A stretch of DNA of 40,788 nt, taken from positions 1-40,788 of the forward strand of contig JANXAS010000028.1 of assembly GCA_025062195.1 (NCBI GenBank), read 5' to 3'. The notes below the pieces were generated by a model. That model saw nothing but the letters and a program-made list of their open reading frames with translations, made no database searches and was not told the DNA's origin. Position numbers and translations under genes: made by a program. Every line of letters starts with the position of its first letter. The first letter of the stretch is position 1. The DNA comes from Armatimonadota bacterium. Its GTDB lineage: Bacteria > Armatimonadota > Fervidibacteria > Fervidibacterales > Thermosaccharophagaceae. Shown here piece after piece: positions 7,834 through 16,788 of the stretch.

Positions 7834-8340
7834 TCATCCCTTCGTGCGCCACTTGGCAAGTTCGCTTACAAGCTTAATCACTTCCTCGCGATTGCAGTTG
7901 AAGCGCAGGCGCACACTTCTGAACGGGACAAGCGGCGTCCATCTATCAAACGGCGATAGCACTATCTCATCCCCATCAATGTAGCACGCCCTGACATGCT
8001 CCCAATCAATTGAGCGCCAGTAAAGCATTGAGAGCGCTTCTGCACCGCGCTTTGTCAGACGGTAGCGCACTGGCAACAGAAAATCTGAAAGAGCGCATGT
8101 CAGCACAAACCCGCCTATTAAGCCGCCAAACCATGAGCCAAGGAGCATGTAGCCGATTCCAACCGTAATTGCAATGGAGACAACAACAAGCGCCGAACCA
8201 ATTGGTCTCTTGCGAGCCATGTGCACACTCCACTGCATTAGCACCGCTTCATCTCTCAATTTATCGTTGCCAGAGCTGCGCTTACTGCACCTTGAGCTTT
8301 TTGACGGCTTAGTATGGCGAGCCCTGATGAACCATCTCAT
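7834..8340 (-). CDS. Unrecognised membrane protein with two helices
   Basis: The product is about 168 residues. A basic N-terminus is followed by two closely spaced membrane segments (ALVVVSIAITVGIGYMLLG and GLIGGFVLTCAL) and then a soluble tail: YRLTKRGAEAL, a strand-rich part with WEHVRACYIDGDEIVLSPF, and a basic end. The tail resembles PH-like (bPH2-type) membrane-associated domains in pattern, but I do not recognise the family. The start is uncertain: ATG here follows GGGTGG, a GTG is possible at 8349, and ATG at 8238 would drop the basic extension. It begins only 18 bases after the moaA stop, suggesting co-transcription. Confidence 0.68.
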   Translation of the reverse strand: MRWFIRARHTKPSKSSRCSKRSSGNDKLRDEAVLMQWSVHMARKRPIGSALVVVSIAITVGIGYMLLGSWFGGLIGGFVLTCALSDFLLPVRYRLTKRGAEALSMLYWRSIDWEHVRACYIDGDEIVLSPFDRWTPLVPFRSVRLRFNCNREEVIKLVSELAKWRTKG

Positions 8341-8358
8341 ACAAACCACCCATTTAAG

Positions 8359-9366
8359 TCATCCACCAATTTCCTTCATCGTCATGTTGCCAAAGGGGCA
8401 TTCATAAGTGCCCTCAGCGATACAAGCATAATTGTGTCCCAACGGTTTAAGCATGGCAGCCCTTCGGAATGCTTCCTCAACCATTTCATCGCCGCCTTTG
8501 AGCGCTCGCTTCATGTCAACGCCGATATTATATGCCAAGCATGCCCGCAGTATGCCATCGTAAGTTAACCTGAGCCTGTTACAGGAGATGCAAAATGGCT
8601 CGCTTACAGGCGCAATAAAACCAACCGTCCCAAGAGCACCCTTAATGCGGAAATACCTTGCCGGTCCTAAGCCCGGTGGCTCATCGGCTCTCTCAATTGG
8701 CTCAAGCTCAAATTCCCCCTTTATGATTTGGAGCACCTGAGCAGCACTGATAAATTGCTGAAGGAAGAAATTACGCTCGCAACCAACTGGTTGGAGCTCT
8801 ATGAAGCGCACATGCAAAGGTCTATCAATGCTGAGCGAAGCAAGCTTGATTACCTCATCCAAGTTGAAGCCGCGCATGACAACGCAGTTCAACTTTACAC
8901 ATTCAAATCCGGCATTTAGCGCCGCTTCAATGCCTTCAAGTATCCTTAGAGAGCTTGCGCCATTCAACGCCTCAAGCTTCCTCTCAATTAAGGAATCAAG
9001 GCTTATGTTGATGCGCTTAAGTCCAGCCCTGCAAAGTGCATCAGCATGATGAGAAAGGAGCATCCCGTTTGTCGTCATAGAGATATCGTTGAGTTCGCTG
9101 AGTGCAGCTATCCCGTTGACCAAATCAACTATGTCATCCCTCATCAACGGCTCTCCGCCGGTTATTCGCACACCCTTTATCCCGAGCTTGGCTGCACATT
9201 TTATCACCCTGATTAGCTCGTTAGAGCTTAGATGGTTCTCACGGTTTCCATAGGTATGCGCGATTGTGCCACCGGCACAATAGGCACATTTCAAGTTGCA
9301 GTTGTTGGTGACAGAGACGCGCAGGTATAGGATGCGCCTACCGTGAAGGTCAACCAACTCGCCCAT
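8359..9366 (-). CDS. moaA: GTP 3',8-cyclase MoaA
   Basis: The radical SAM enzyme that starts molybdenum cofactor synthesis, turning GTP into 3',8-cyclo-GTP. All diagnostic parts are visible in 335 residues: the first iron-sulfur site CNLKCAYC, the SAM-binding ITGGEPLMR, the second cluster site CISCNRLRLTYDGILRAC, and the C-terminal Gly-Gly needed for activity. The ATG follows GAGG by nine bases. No other moa, mog or moe gene is in the window, so the rest of the pathway must be elsewhere. It heads the leftward gene run and is divergent from the DUF1232 gene, so 9367-9509 should hold both promoters. Confidence 0.96.
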   Translation of the reverse strand: MGELVDLHGRRILYLRVSVTNNCNLKCAYCAGGTIAHTYGNRENHLSSNELIRVIKCAAKLGIKGVRITGGEPLMRDDIVDLVNGIAALSELNDISMTTNGMLLSHHADALCRAGLKRINISLDSLIERKLEALNGASSLRILEGIEAALNAGFECVKLNCVVMRGFNLDEVIKLASLSIDRPLHVRFIELQPVGCERNFFLQQFISAAQVLQIIKGEFELEPIERADEPPGLGPARYFRIKGALGTVGFIAPVSEPFCISCNRLRLTYDGILRACLAYNIGVDMKRALKGGDEMVEEAFRRAAMLKPLGHNYACIAEGTYECPFGNMTMKEIGG

Positions 9367-9509
9367 TTTGCATCGCCTCGTGGATTAGTCAAAGACATAG
9401 CCATGAAGCCATTATAGCCACATGAGTTGAGTGTGCCATCGTTGTTGACGGTGCCTTTAACAGAAGGCATAATTGAAAGCGCAACTAAGGATGTGGGAGT
9501 GTTCAAAGT

Positions 9510-9806
9510 ATGTGGAGATTAATTTGGCACCTTCCAAACATTGTTCGTCTATGTGCCCGCTTGATGTCCGATAGGCGAGTGCCCATAACAACAAGGCTCA
9601 TTTTACCTTTCGCGCTGCTTTGCATTGTGGCATACATCGCCACGCCTTTTGATGTCCTTCCAGAAATTTTCATTCCTGCTGTAGGATTGCTTGATGATGT
9701 TTTCATGGGCGTTCTCATCGTTGTAGCTGCTATTAGCCTTTTCTTCAGGCTATGTCCAAACGATGTCCTTTGGGAACATATTGACCGAATAAAGATGGGT
9801 GAGTAG
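9510..9806 (+). CDS. DUF1232 family small membrane protein
   Basis: The 98-residue protein has the DUF1232 signature: a hydrophobic stretch, then IATPFDVLPE and VGLLDDVFMG, which form a membrane-associated helical hairpin. The molecular function of the family is unknown. It is short but full length for the family, and the conserved core starts about 35 residues in. A GGGAG lies about ten bases before the ATG. The next gene, UPF0182, starts 75 bases later on the same strand and is also a membrane protein, so they may form one transcript. Confidence 0.8.
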   Translation: MWRLIWHLPNIVRLCARLMSDRRVPITTRLILPFALLCIVAYIATPFDVLPEIFIPAVGLLDDVFMGVLIVVAAISLFFRLCPNDVLWEHIDRIKMGE

Positions 9807-9881
9807 TTGAAGCAATGCAGCAACTATTATTAACTGCGTTCAATTCCAAAGCGGTTAAACCGTAGGGAGGGATGCAGATTA

Positions 9882-12671
9882 ATGAAAGCGCGCACATTAA
9901 TTCTGCTTGCGGCTTTGGCGTTGCTCCTTATCTCGGCGAAGCACATAGCATATCTTTGGACGGAGTATCTTTGGTTTGATAGCTTGGATTACAGCTCTGT
10001 CTTCATCAGGCGGCTTGTAGCGCAACTATCAGTTGGTGCTGCCGCATGGTTGCTGTTCGTCCTGATCGTCTTCTCAAATGTGGTCATCGCATACAGGTTA
10101 GCCGGAATACACAGGGTGAGAACTTATCTGACACAAGCATTACATCCGACAGCAGTTAGCCGAATTGAAAGGATGATGTTAGTGTTGTTGTTTATGGCAG
10201 TTTGTGTTATCGGGTTGAGCGTTGCAGTCTCAATCGCACGGCAGTGGGAGACAGTTTTGAAGTTCATCTATGCAGTCCCATTCAATCTTAAGGAGCCGAT
10301 ACTCGGGCAAGACGCATCCACATATATGCTTGCGTTGCCGTTCTATAACCTGCTTTACAAATTCCTGCTGCTGACGCTCCTGATAGCGCTCGTTGCAACG
10401 GTGCTTATGTATCTTGCTTCATCGGCGGTTGATCTCGTTGCGCATCGCCGTTACATAGCTTCATATGTTAGGGGGCATATCAGCTGCTTGGTCTCTGGAT
10501 TGCTTTTGATCAAGGCATTCGGATACAGGTTGGATATGTTCAAGCTCCTTTTTGATTATGGTGCTGCTGGAGCAATATCATCCGCTGTTTGGGGGGCAAG
10601 CTACACTGATGTCTATGTTCGCTTGCCGGTGCTTTATGTGATGATGGCGCTTGCTGTCTTTGGTGCAATACTGCTCCTTCTAAACGCCTATTGGAGAGCT
10701 ATAAAGCTCATTGTTTACACAATCGTGCTCATATTTGGAGCTTCATTTATCGCCGGTGTAATGCTGCCCGGTTTGGTGCAAAATTTCATAGTCAAGCCGA
10801 ACGAACTTATGATGGAGAGAAAGTTCATATCGCACAACATCAAGTTCACTCTAACCGCATACGGTCTTGATGGCATCACCGTTAAGAATTACCCAGTCAA
10901 GGAAGAGGTCACAGATGGGCTTATTAAAGCCAACATTGACACAATTCAAAATGTGCGCCTGTGGGACTATAGACCGCTAAAGCAAGTTTATGACCAGCTT
11001 CAGGAAATCAGGTTCTACTACGACTTCAATGATGTTGATGTTGACCGCTATTACATCAACGGGAAGTATCAGCAGGTGATGATTGCTGCTCGCGAACTTA
11101 ACCATGAGCTTCTCCCAGCTGGGGCGAAGAGGTGGATGAGCCTTCACCTTCAGTATACACATGGGTATGGAGTTTGCATGAGCCCTGTTAACGAGAGTGA
11201 GCCAAATGGTATGCCAAAGTTTTACCTTAAAGACATCCCGCCAAAATGGTTTGGTCCGGGAAAGCAGCCAGAGGAGCTGCGGATAGAGCGCCCGGAAATT
11301 TACTTCGGTGAGATTGACTCGCCATATGTGATTGTCAGAACGAAACAGCCGGAGATTGACTACCCTAAGGGAGCAAAAGCCTTCAAGATGTGTGTATATC
11401 AGGGCAGAGGTGGCGTTGGCATCGGTTCAATAACGAGGCGAATCCTATTCGCCTTAAGGTTCAATGACCCAAACATACTCCTCTCACGGCTCATAACTAA
11501 GAGGAGTCGCATACTCTACTACAGGCAAATAACTCAACGAGTTAAGCGCATTGCACCATTCCTTACTTACGATGCCGACCCATACATAGTTATCGCTTAT
11601 GGAAGACTGTTCTGGATCATTGATGCATACACTCACAGCCATCTCTTCCCGTATTCCGAACCGATAAAGTGGGGCAACGCTCACATCAACTACATTCGCA
11701 ACTCAGTTAAGGCAGTTGTAGACGCATACAATGGCGACGTGAACTTTTACATTGTTGATCCGAAAGACCCACTCATACGCACATATGCGTCCATCTTCCC
11801 GAAGCTATTTAAGCCAATAAGCAAGATGCCGCAAAAGCTCAGGGAGCATATTCGCTATCCGGTTGACTTGATTTGGATGCAGGCTACCATCTACTGTAAG
11901 TATCACATGACAGCGCCAGAGCAGTTTTACAACCGTGAAGATGAATGGGAGATAGCAAATGAGCTTTTTGGTTCATCTGGAGCTGTGGGGAGCTTAAAGA
12001 AAAACAAGCAGCGTGTGGAGCCATATTATGTCGTCATGCGTCCGCCAGGATTTGATAGGATTGAGTTCGTGTTGATGCTTCCATTTACACCGACGAAGAA
12101 AGATAACATGATTTCGTGGGTGGCTGCATTTTGTGATGCTCCTCGTTATGGCAACATAGTTGTATTTCGTTTCCCGACAACTCAACTCATTCAAGGTCCG
12201 ATGCAAATTGAAGCGCGCATAGACCAGCATCCGGAGATAAGCCCTTACCTTTCACTGTGGCAGCAGCGTGGGTCGGATGTCATAAGGGGGAATCTTCTTG
12301 TCATCCCGATGGATAGTTCACTCTTGTATGTTGAGCCGATATATCTTCGCGCAGAGCAATCTGAGATACCGCAGCTGGCGAGGGTTGTTGTTGCTTCGCA
12401 AAATAAGCTTGCTATGGGAGTAAATTTGTCTGATGCTATTGAGAGGCTGTTGGGCAAGGCCATGGCTTCAACAGCTACAGATGAACATGTTGTTGAACCA
12501 TTGAGGGGGCATGCTACAACGGATACAACGGAATTGGTGAAGCAACTTTCGGAAGAGTTTAATGCCCTCTCAAATAGTGTCAAGGAGGGTAAGTGGGGCG
12601 AGTTCGGACAGCGCTTGGAAAACTTGGGCAAACTAATTGAGCAGTTAAAAGAGGGAATGGGCATTAAGTAA
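9882..12671 (+). CDS. UPF0182 family membrane protein (929 aa)
   Basis: A large membrane protein of the UPF0182 (COG1615) family, whose function is unknown. Seven hydrophobic helices occupy about residues 5-310. They are followed by the family hallmark PNELMMERKFISHNIKFTL and a long extracytoplasmic part with AYDTYTHS-like segments such as IDAYTHSHLFPYSEP and the block YIRNSVKAVVDAYNGDVNFY. The C-terminal 45 residues are charged and helical, matching the coiled tail of many relatives. The start follows GGGAGGG by about ten bases. Length fits the family norm (about 900-1000). Leftmost helix and start look sound. No frameshift is seen. Confidence 0.92.
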   Translation: MKARTLILLAALALLLISAKHIAYLWTEYLWFDSLDYSSVFIRRLVAQLSVGAAAWLLFVLIVFSNVVIAYRLAGIHRVRTYLTQALHPTAVSRIERMMLVLLFMAVCVIGLSVAVSIARQWETVLKFIYAVPFNLKEPILGQDASTYMLALPFYNLLYKFLLLTLLIALVATVLMYLASSAVDLVAHRRYIASYVRGHISCLVSGLLLIKAFGYRLDMFKLLFDYGAAGAISSAVWGASYTDVYVRLPVLYVMMALAVFGAILLLLNAYWRAIKLIVYTIVLIFGASFIAGVMLPGLVQNFIVKPNELMMERKFISHNIKFTLTAYGLDGITVKNYPVKEEVTDGLIKANIDTIQNVRLWDYRPLKQVYDQLQEIRFYYDFNDVDVDRYYINGKYQQVMIAARELNHELLPAGAKRWMSLHLQYTHGYGVCMSPVNESEPNGMPKFYLKDIPPKWFGPGKQPEELRIERPEIYFGEIDSPYVIVRTKQPEIDYPKGAKAFKMCVYQGRGGVGIGSITRRILFALRFNDPNILLSRLITKRSRILYYRQITQRVKRIAPFLTYDADPYIVIAYGRLFWIIDAYTHSHLFPYSEPIKWGNAHINYIRNSVKAVVDAYNGDVNFYIVDPKDPLIRTYASIFPKLFKPISKMPQKLREHIRYPVDLIWMQATIYCKYHMTAPEQFYNREDEWEIANELFGSSGAVGSLKKNKQRVEPYYVVMRPPGFDRIEFVLMLPFTPTKKDNMISWVAAFCDAPRYGNIVVFRFPTTQLIQGPMQIEARIDQHPEISPYLSLWQQRGSDVIRGNLLVIPMDSSLLYVEPIYLRAEQSEIPQLARVVVASQNKLAMGVNLSDAIERLLGKAMASTATDEHVVEPLRGHATTDTTELVKQLSEEFNALSNSVKEGKWGEFGQRLENLGKLIEQLKEGMGIK

Positions 12672-12745
12672 TTGGAGCTTTTTGTTTTGGTAGTAGCCTC
12701 GCCATCCAAGTTTCGTGGCTAACACGAACATTCCCGTCAAGGTGG

Positions 12746-12900
12746 TTTGTAGTAAGGCACGAAGCGAAGCGTAGTGCCGTCAAGAATGGAACATGGGACA
12801 CGGGGCAAGGGACAATTTAGGGCGCCACTACGCTAACGCTTCGTGGCTAACTACGAATTTGCTATTTGGCTCGTAATAAGGCACGCAACGAAGTGGAGTC
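12746..12900. repeat. Cluster of three TTCGTAGT/AGCCACGAAGCG repeats
   Basis: A 33-base motif occurs forward at 12746-12778, reversed at 12824-12857 and, more decayed, forward at 12871-12900. The consensus is roughly TTCGTAGTTAGCCACGAAGC followed by GTTAGCGTAGTGGC. Related copies are at 13310-13343 (reversed), 13663-13697 and 26360-26395 (both forward). Each can fold on its own through GCCAC/GTGGC arms. Confidence 0.6.
12807..12858 (+). repeat. 52-bp direct repeat, first copy
   Basis: Begins AAGGGACAATTTAGGGCGCC and ends GGCTAACTACGAAT. The second copy is at 13293-13344; only two or so base differences are visible, which suggests recent duplication. Confidence 0.75.
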
Positions 12901-13050
12901 AAGAAAGTTTTGGCTTGGCAGTAGCCTCGCCCTCCCAACGATGGAGATTGTTCCTGAATTTTTTCGCCAATTCATAGGGCAAGGGTGCGGGCTTGTGATT
13001 TTTCGTTTTGATTTTTCGGCAAGGCATTAGCCATGCCCTCCAAGGGAAAT

Positions 13051-13117
13051 TTTTTCGCCGAACGAATTCGGCGCTCATTAATTCGTCATCAACCAATGGC
13101 TAAAGCCATTGGCATGG
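13051..13117 (-). repeat. Two-hairpin composite repeat, copy B (inverted)
   Basis: Read on the minus strand: CATG, hairpin with arms CCAATGGC around TTTA, spacer TTGATGACGAATTAATGAG, hairpin CGCCGAA around TTCG, then AAAAAATTT. It has the same layout and almost the same spacer as copies A and C, with different first-hairpin arms. Confidence 0.72.
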
Positions 13118-13151
13118 GTGAGCAAGAAAAATTTTGGCTTTTATTCCAACC

Positions 13152-13217
13152 ATGCTACGGACTTTAGTCCGTAGTTGATGACGAACTTCCCTGAGCGCCG
13201 ACTTTAGTCGGCGAAAA
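13152..13217 (+). repeat. Two-hairpin composite repeat, copy C
   Basis: ATG, hairpin with arms CTACGGAC around TTTA, spacer TTGATGACGAACTTCCCTGAG, hairpin CGCCGAC around TTTA, then AAAA. Both arms of each hairpin differ from copy A yet still pair perfectly, so structure rather than sequence is kept. Confidence 0.72.
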
Positions 13218-13292
13218 CTTTAACAAAAACAAACCGAGTAAATTTTGCCCTCATTAATTCGTCAATGAAACATCGGACAAGAGACAAGAGGG

Positions 13293-13344
13293 AAGGGACA
13301 ATTTAGGGTGCCACTACGCTAACACTTCGTGGCTAACTACGAAT
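13293..13344 (+). repeat. 52-bp direct repeat, second copy
   Basis: Matches 12807-12858, with GGGTGCC for GGGCGCC and AACACTTCG for AACGCTTCG. It contains a reversed copy of the TTCGTAGT motif. Confidence 0.75.
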
Positions 13345-13420
13345 CTGACTAATAAAGTTTTTGGCTTGGCAGTAGCCTTGTCCTCCAAGGGTTTTGGCTT
13401 TCATGATGAAGATTATTGTC

Positions 13421-13547
13421 CGTAGGACTTACGCAGTTGGCATTGTTTCGTAAGGGCAGACCAAAGTCTGCCCGAAAAATCATCGTAAAAAGTTATTGTT
13501 TTGGGCGGATTTCATCCGCCCAAACACCTAACTGCGTAACTCCTATG
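13421..13547. mobile_element. MITE-like element with 18-bp terminal inverted repeats
   Basis: The ends are CGTAGGACTTACGCAGTT and, inverted, CATAGGAGTTACGCAGTT, matching at 16 of 18 bases. The 127-bp interior codes for nothing and holds two perfect hairpins, 13454-13473 (GGGCAGAC/GTCTGCCC) and 13503-13521 (GGGCGGAT/ATCCGCCC). The GGACTTACGCA end resembles termini I know from DDE-type insertion sequences, which suggests a non-autonomous element; that is inference. No target duplication longer than two bases is evident. A decayed relative of the left end and first hairpin is at 15479-15540. Confidence 0.55.
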
Positions 13548-14027
13548 TCGTTTCGTGATTCAAATGGCAGTATGGATGGCATATTTCCGAAAGCTCTCAC
13601 AGACAGTGATGGCTATGTTTTTTTTAATTTTTCGCTCTTTACTACAAACTATGCTGTTTAGGTTTGTAGTTAGCCATGAAGCTAAAGCAAGGTGGCGTTA
13701 AATTGGTGCAAAGTGTGATGTTATCATTTTACATGTTACATACACTTTGCATTTTGCACTCATACGACGGCACTTCGTTTTACTTCGTGTCTTGCTACAA
13801 ACCAACAAACTTTCGAGTAAAGAGTGTTTGGATTTTTCTGCAAGTTGGCACCTTGGAGCGCATTAAGGCAACCCATAGCGTCAATGTGCTCAATGTGGCA
13901 TAATAATGAGTGGCTGCGTAAAATAAGAGTTCCTCTTCCCTAAGCAACTGCAGGTGCTTTGCAAGTGTTGCAGTAGGAGTTATACTCATCAGTTGCATAA
14001 AATTTCAACAGAATGGGGGTAAAAGTT

Positions 14028-15383
14028 ATGGACAAGAGGCAGATAAAAGCTACGGTAACACGGCTGCTTAATTCCGTTGACATCAAAACTGAAGAAGAAC
14101 AAGCAAAAATAATAGACTACATAGCTGCTTTCAAAAGTGCTGCACTTGAGCCACTCAGCAGGGCGCTTGTTGATGGGGCGAGTTTTCGCAAGCGCATGGT
14201 AGCTGCTATCTGTCTCGGAAAGATTAAACATCCAAAGGGTATTGAGCCTTTGATGCATGCCTTAACAGACCCGAGTGTGAATGTGCAGCGTGTTGCAGCG
14301 GATGCGCTCGTATCAATTGGCAAGGCAGCTGTTCCTTTACTTGTCAAGGGGCTTGAGCATGAAGATATTCGTGTAAGAAAATGGTGTGCCTATATACTTG
14401 GCAAAATAGGGAGTAAAGATGCTGTTCAACCTTTGATTAAGCGCTTAGAAAAGGAGCCACCCGATTTACAGCGCACAATTATAACAGCGCTCGGGCAAAT
14501 AGGCAGCAAGCGTGCATTGCCAATCTTGCTCAGCTTGTTCAAGACTTCATCAAATGTGGAAATACAAAAGCATGCAGCTGAGGCTCTCGGTATGGTTGGA
14601 GATAAGCGAGCTGTGGCTGCACTGATTGAAGGTCTTGAATCCACAAGCTATGAGGTTAGGAAGGCATCAAGTGAGGCATTGGTGCAAATTGGCGGCGATG
14701 CCGTTGTCAGCTTGACAAAGGCGTTAAAGCACCCACAGCAGTTTGTGCGTAATGCTGCTGCAAAGGCGCTTGGCGAGTTGCGTGACAGAAGGGCAGTAAA
14801 AGGGCTTATAATGGCGCTCAAGGATAGGAATGTGAGAGTTAGGCAATCTGCTGTTCAAGCCCTCGGTTACATAGGCGATAAACGCGCATTCAGTCAATTG
14901 AGCCGTTTGCTCAGGGATCCAAATCATGAGGTGAGGTTCAGTGCTGTCAAAGCGCTTATAAAAGTTGGAGGTCCAATGGCATCATCTTTGCTCAGAAAGG
15001 CTTTAAATGATGCTGACTGGCTCGTTCGTTTGACGGCTGCTCAGGGGCTTGGGCAACTTAAGGATGCAAAAGCTGTTGAGCTGCTATGCAAGGCTTTGGG
15101 TGATACAGAGTGGAGTGTGCGTTATCATGCAGCAAAGGCACTTGGCGAGATACGGGATAAAAGAAGTTCGCTTCCTTTGATACAACTTGTTTTTGATGAG
15201 CATCCGCAAGTCAGGCAGGCTGCAGTTGAAGCGCTTGGCGAGATAGGCGATGAGCGAGCATTGGATGCGTTAAGGTATGCAGCGTCGTTTGATATACCTG
15301 AGATCCGTGAAGCAGCTAAGGTAGCGATAAGCAAAATACTCCGTCCGAGAGAGCACTTGAGGTTGCCAAGAAGGGTCAAATGA
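14028..15383 (+). CDS. HEAT-repeat (PBS lyase-like) protein, 13 repeats
   Basis: The 451-residue protein is built almost wholly of about 13 helical repeats of 30-32 residues, with consensus RAVxPLIxALxDxxxxVRxxAAxALGxIGDK. This is the PBS-lyase type of HEAT repeat (EZ-HEAT), a curved scaffold for protein-protein binding. There is no catalytic domain, signal peptide or membrane segment, so it is probably a cytosolic adaptor; its partner is unknown. The ATG used lies behind GGGGG with good spacing; an ATG 15 bases earlier lacks a ribosome site. It stands alone between two long repeat-rich spacers and shows no operon. Confidence 0.88.
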   Translation: MDKRQIKATVTRLLNSVDIKTEEEQAKIIDYIAAFKSAALEPLSRALVDGASFRKRMVAAICLGKIKHPKGIEPLMHALTDPSVNVQRVAADALVSIGKAAVPLLVKGLEHEDIRVRKWCAYILGKIGSKDAVQPLIKRLEKEPPDLQRTIITALGQIGSKRALPILLSLFKTSSNVEIQKHAAEALGMVGDKRAVAALIEGLESTSYEVRKASSEALVQIGGDAVVSLTKALKHPQQFVRNAAAKALGELRDRRAVKGLIMALKDRNVRVRQSAVQALGYIGDKRAFSQLSRLLRDPNHEVRFSAVKALIKVGGPMASSLLRKALNDADWLVRLTAAQGLGQLKDAKAVELLCKALGDTEWSVRYHAAKALGEIRDKRSSLPLIQLVFDEHPQVRQAAVEALGEIGDERALDALRYAASFDIPEIREAAKVAISKILRPREHLRLPRRVK

Positions 15384-16319
15384 ATCGTGCTCTTTGAAGG
15401 TAGCGAGGTAAGTGAGAGAAATCCATGCCATCTAAAGTTAGGTCAGCCATCATAATCTAAAGGTAGTTCGTATATCACTGAGGTTAGGCAGGTTGCATTG
15501 TTTGTATAGCGGACGATAGTCTGCCAAAAATCATCACAAGAGCGAATAGCGCAAATGGTATAAATTGTAAACCCAAATAGAGGAAGTGCTTTAGCTCCGA
15601 ACGAAAGATTTTCACGGTTTTAAAAATAAACTTGCGCCATAAAATTTTGTTAAACTTTATGCGGCTTGGCTTGAGCACGATGGGGACGATTTTTGAAACT
15701 TTATGGCAAAAAATTGCTCAAACATACAACGGTTGAGTTATCACGCAAAAGCAAGAAGAAGTTTCTTAATTTTAGGGGTTGTGCAATTGAAGTAGGGGCG
15801 GATGAAATCCGCCAAAAATCAGGCAGGTTTTAACTACTCATACATCTTGTTCTGTGGGCGGGTGGAATTTGCCCGTAGTGGTGATTTTGAGGCAATATTT
15901 GGGGAGGCTTTCGTCTGTCCCACGAAACAATTTCAACTGTGTAAGTCCTGTATTTTTTGAAATGGCGCAAGCCAGCTATTAATGACAAAGCAGAAAGCGG
16001 AATTCGTTCGGGGATGTGAGGGCGCATAAAATATGCCCAAATTTTTGTGGGCAGTGGGGCGAGACTTATACTGAACCCAAACCTTTTGGCTCATCATGAG
16101 GTTTGCCCTCCCAATTTCATGAGGGCGATGCTGCTGTCAAGGTTAGTTAGTAGGGTAATGCTCCAGCATGGCTCGTGGGTGGAGTTCCTGCCGAGCAAAA
16201 ATAATTAAAGGTTTTCGTGGGCAGTGCTATACCTTGCCAAGAATTTTTTCTCCATCTAAAGACAGCGTCCATGGAAATCATCTAAGTGACAAAGTCTCCC
16301 GGTGCCAGAGGTGTAGGAT
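15384..16319. repeat. Spacer with decayed hairpin repeats
   Basis: No gene is seen. Recognisable repeats are a hairpin at 15797-15813 (GGCGGAT/ATCCGCC), a looser relative near 15855, a GGGCGCATA/TATGCCC hairpin near 16020, a decayed MITE-end segment at 15479-15540, and a right-end-like CAACTGTGTAAGTCCTGTA at 15934-15952. These look like older, mutated copies of the families at 12.7-13.7 kb. The smpB promoter should lie near the right edge. Confidence 0.6.
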
Positions 16320-16769
16320 ATGAAAGTGGTGGCGATGAACAGGCGCGCAAAGCGTGATTTTGAAATACTTGAAACTTACGAGGCGGGTATTGTCCTAACT
16401 GGTAGTGAGGTGAAATCATTGCGTGTTGGGCGTGTGGACTTGAGCGAGGGTTTTGCGAAGGTTGAAGACGGCGAAGTATGGCTGTATGGAGTTCACATAG
16501 CGCCATGGGAAGGAAGTAAGCACTTTGCTCCGCCACCAGATAGGAAGCGAAAGTTATTGCTTCACAGGCATGAGATAAATCGCCTTATAGGGGCTGTTAG
16601 TCAAAAGGGTCTTACGCTGATACCGCTGCGCGTCTACTTTAATGAGCGCGGTTACGCTAAACTGGAATTAGCCCTTGCAAGAGGTTTGAAGAAACACGAT
16701 AAGCGCAAGGCGCTAATTGAAAGGGAACTCAAAAGGGAGATAGATAGGCATCTTAGGGGGCGCAGGTGA
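16320..16769 (+). CDS. smpB: SsrA-binding protein SmpB
   Basis: SmpB binds tmRNA and brings it to stalled ribosomes for trans-translation. The 149-residue protein has the expected blocks: N-terminal NRRAKRDFEILETYEAGIVL, TGSEVKSLRVGRVDLSEGF, HIAPWEG, RKRKLLLHRHEI, LTLIPLRVYF and the basic tail with ALARGLKKHDKR and ERELKREIDR. Length and order are those of the family. An AGGTG precedes the ATG by eight bases. The ssrA gene, which is often close to smpB, was looked for on both sides and not seen. Confidence 0.97.
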   Translation: MKVVAMNRRAKRDFEILETYEAGIVLTGSEVKSLRVGRVDLSEGFAKVEDGEVWLYGVHIAPWEGSKHFAPPPDRKRKLLLHRHEINRLIGAVSQKGLTLIPLRVYFNERGYAKLELALARGLKKHDKRKALIERELKREIDRHLRGRR

Positions 16770-16771
16770 GA

Positions 16772-16788
16772 TTTAGGGCGCCCTAATT
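16772..16788 (+). terminator. Palindrome just after smpB
   Basis: TTAGGGC is followed directly by GCCCTAA, then ATTT, two bases after the smpB stop. The arms have 7 bp, no loop in the DNA sense and only a weak T-run, so termination is possible but not certain. Confidence 0.35.

Larger units (their letters stand above)
12672..14027. repeat. Repeat-rich spacer of 1.36 kb
   Basis: No credible gene is present. The spacer contains two inverted copies of the two-hairpin repeat (13051-13117 and 13152-13217), a 52-base direct repeat (12807-12858 and 13293-13344, differing at few positions), several copies of a TTCGTAGT-AGCCACGAAGCG motif in both orientations, GGCTTGGCAGTAGCC-type segments near 12690, 12907 and 13359, and a MITE-like element at 13421-13547. 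Short open frames at 13416-13661 and 13676-13903 run through these repeats and are not genes. Confidence 0.75.

Noticed and set aside
13416-13903. Two plus-strand open frames of 75-81 codons
   Set aside because: They run through MITE-like and hairpin repeats and show no protein-like features.
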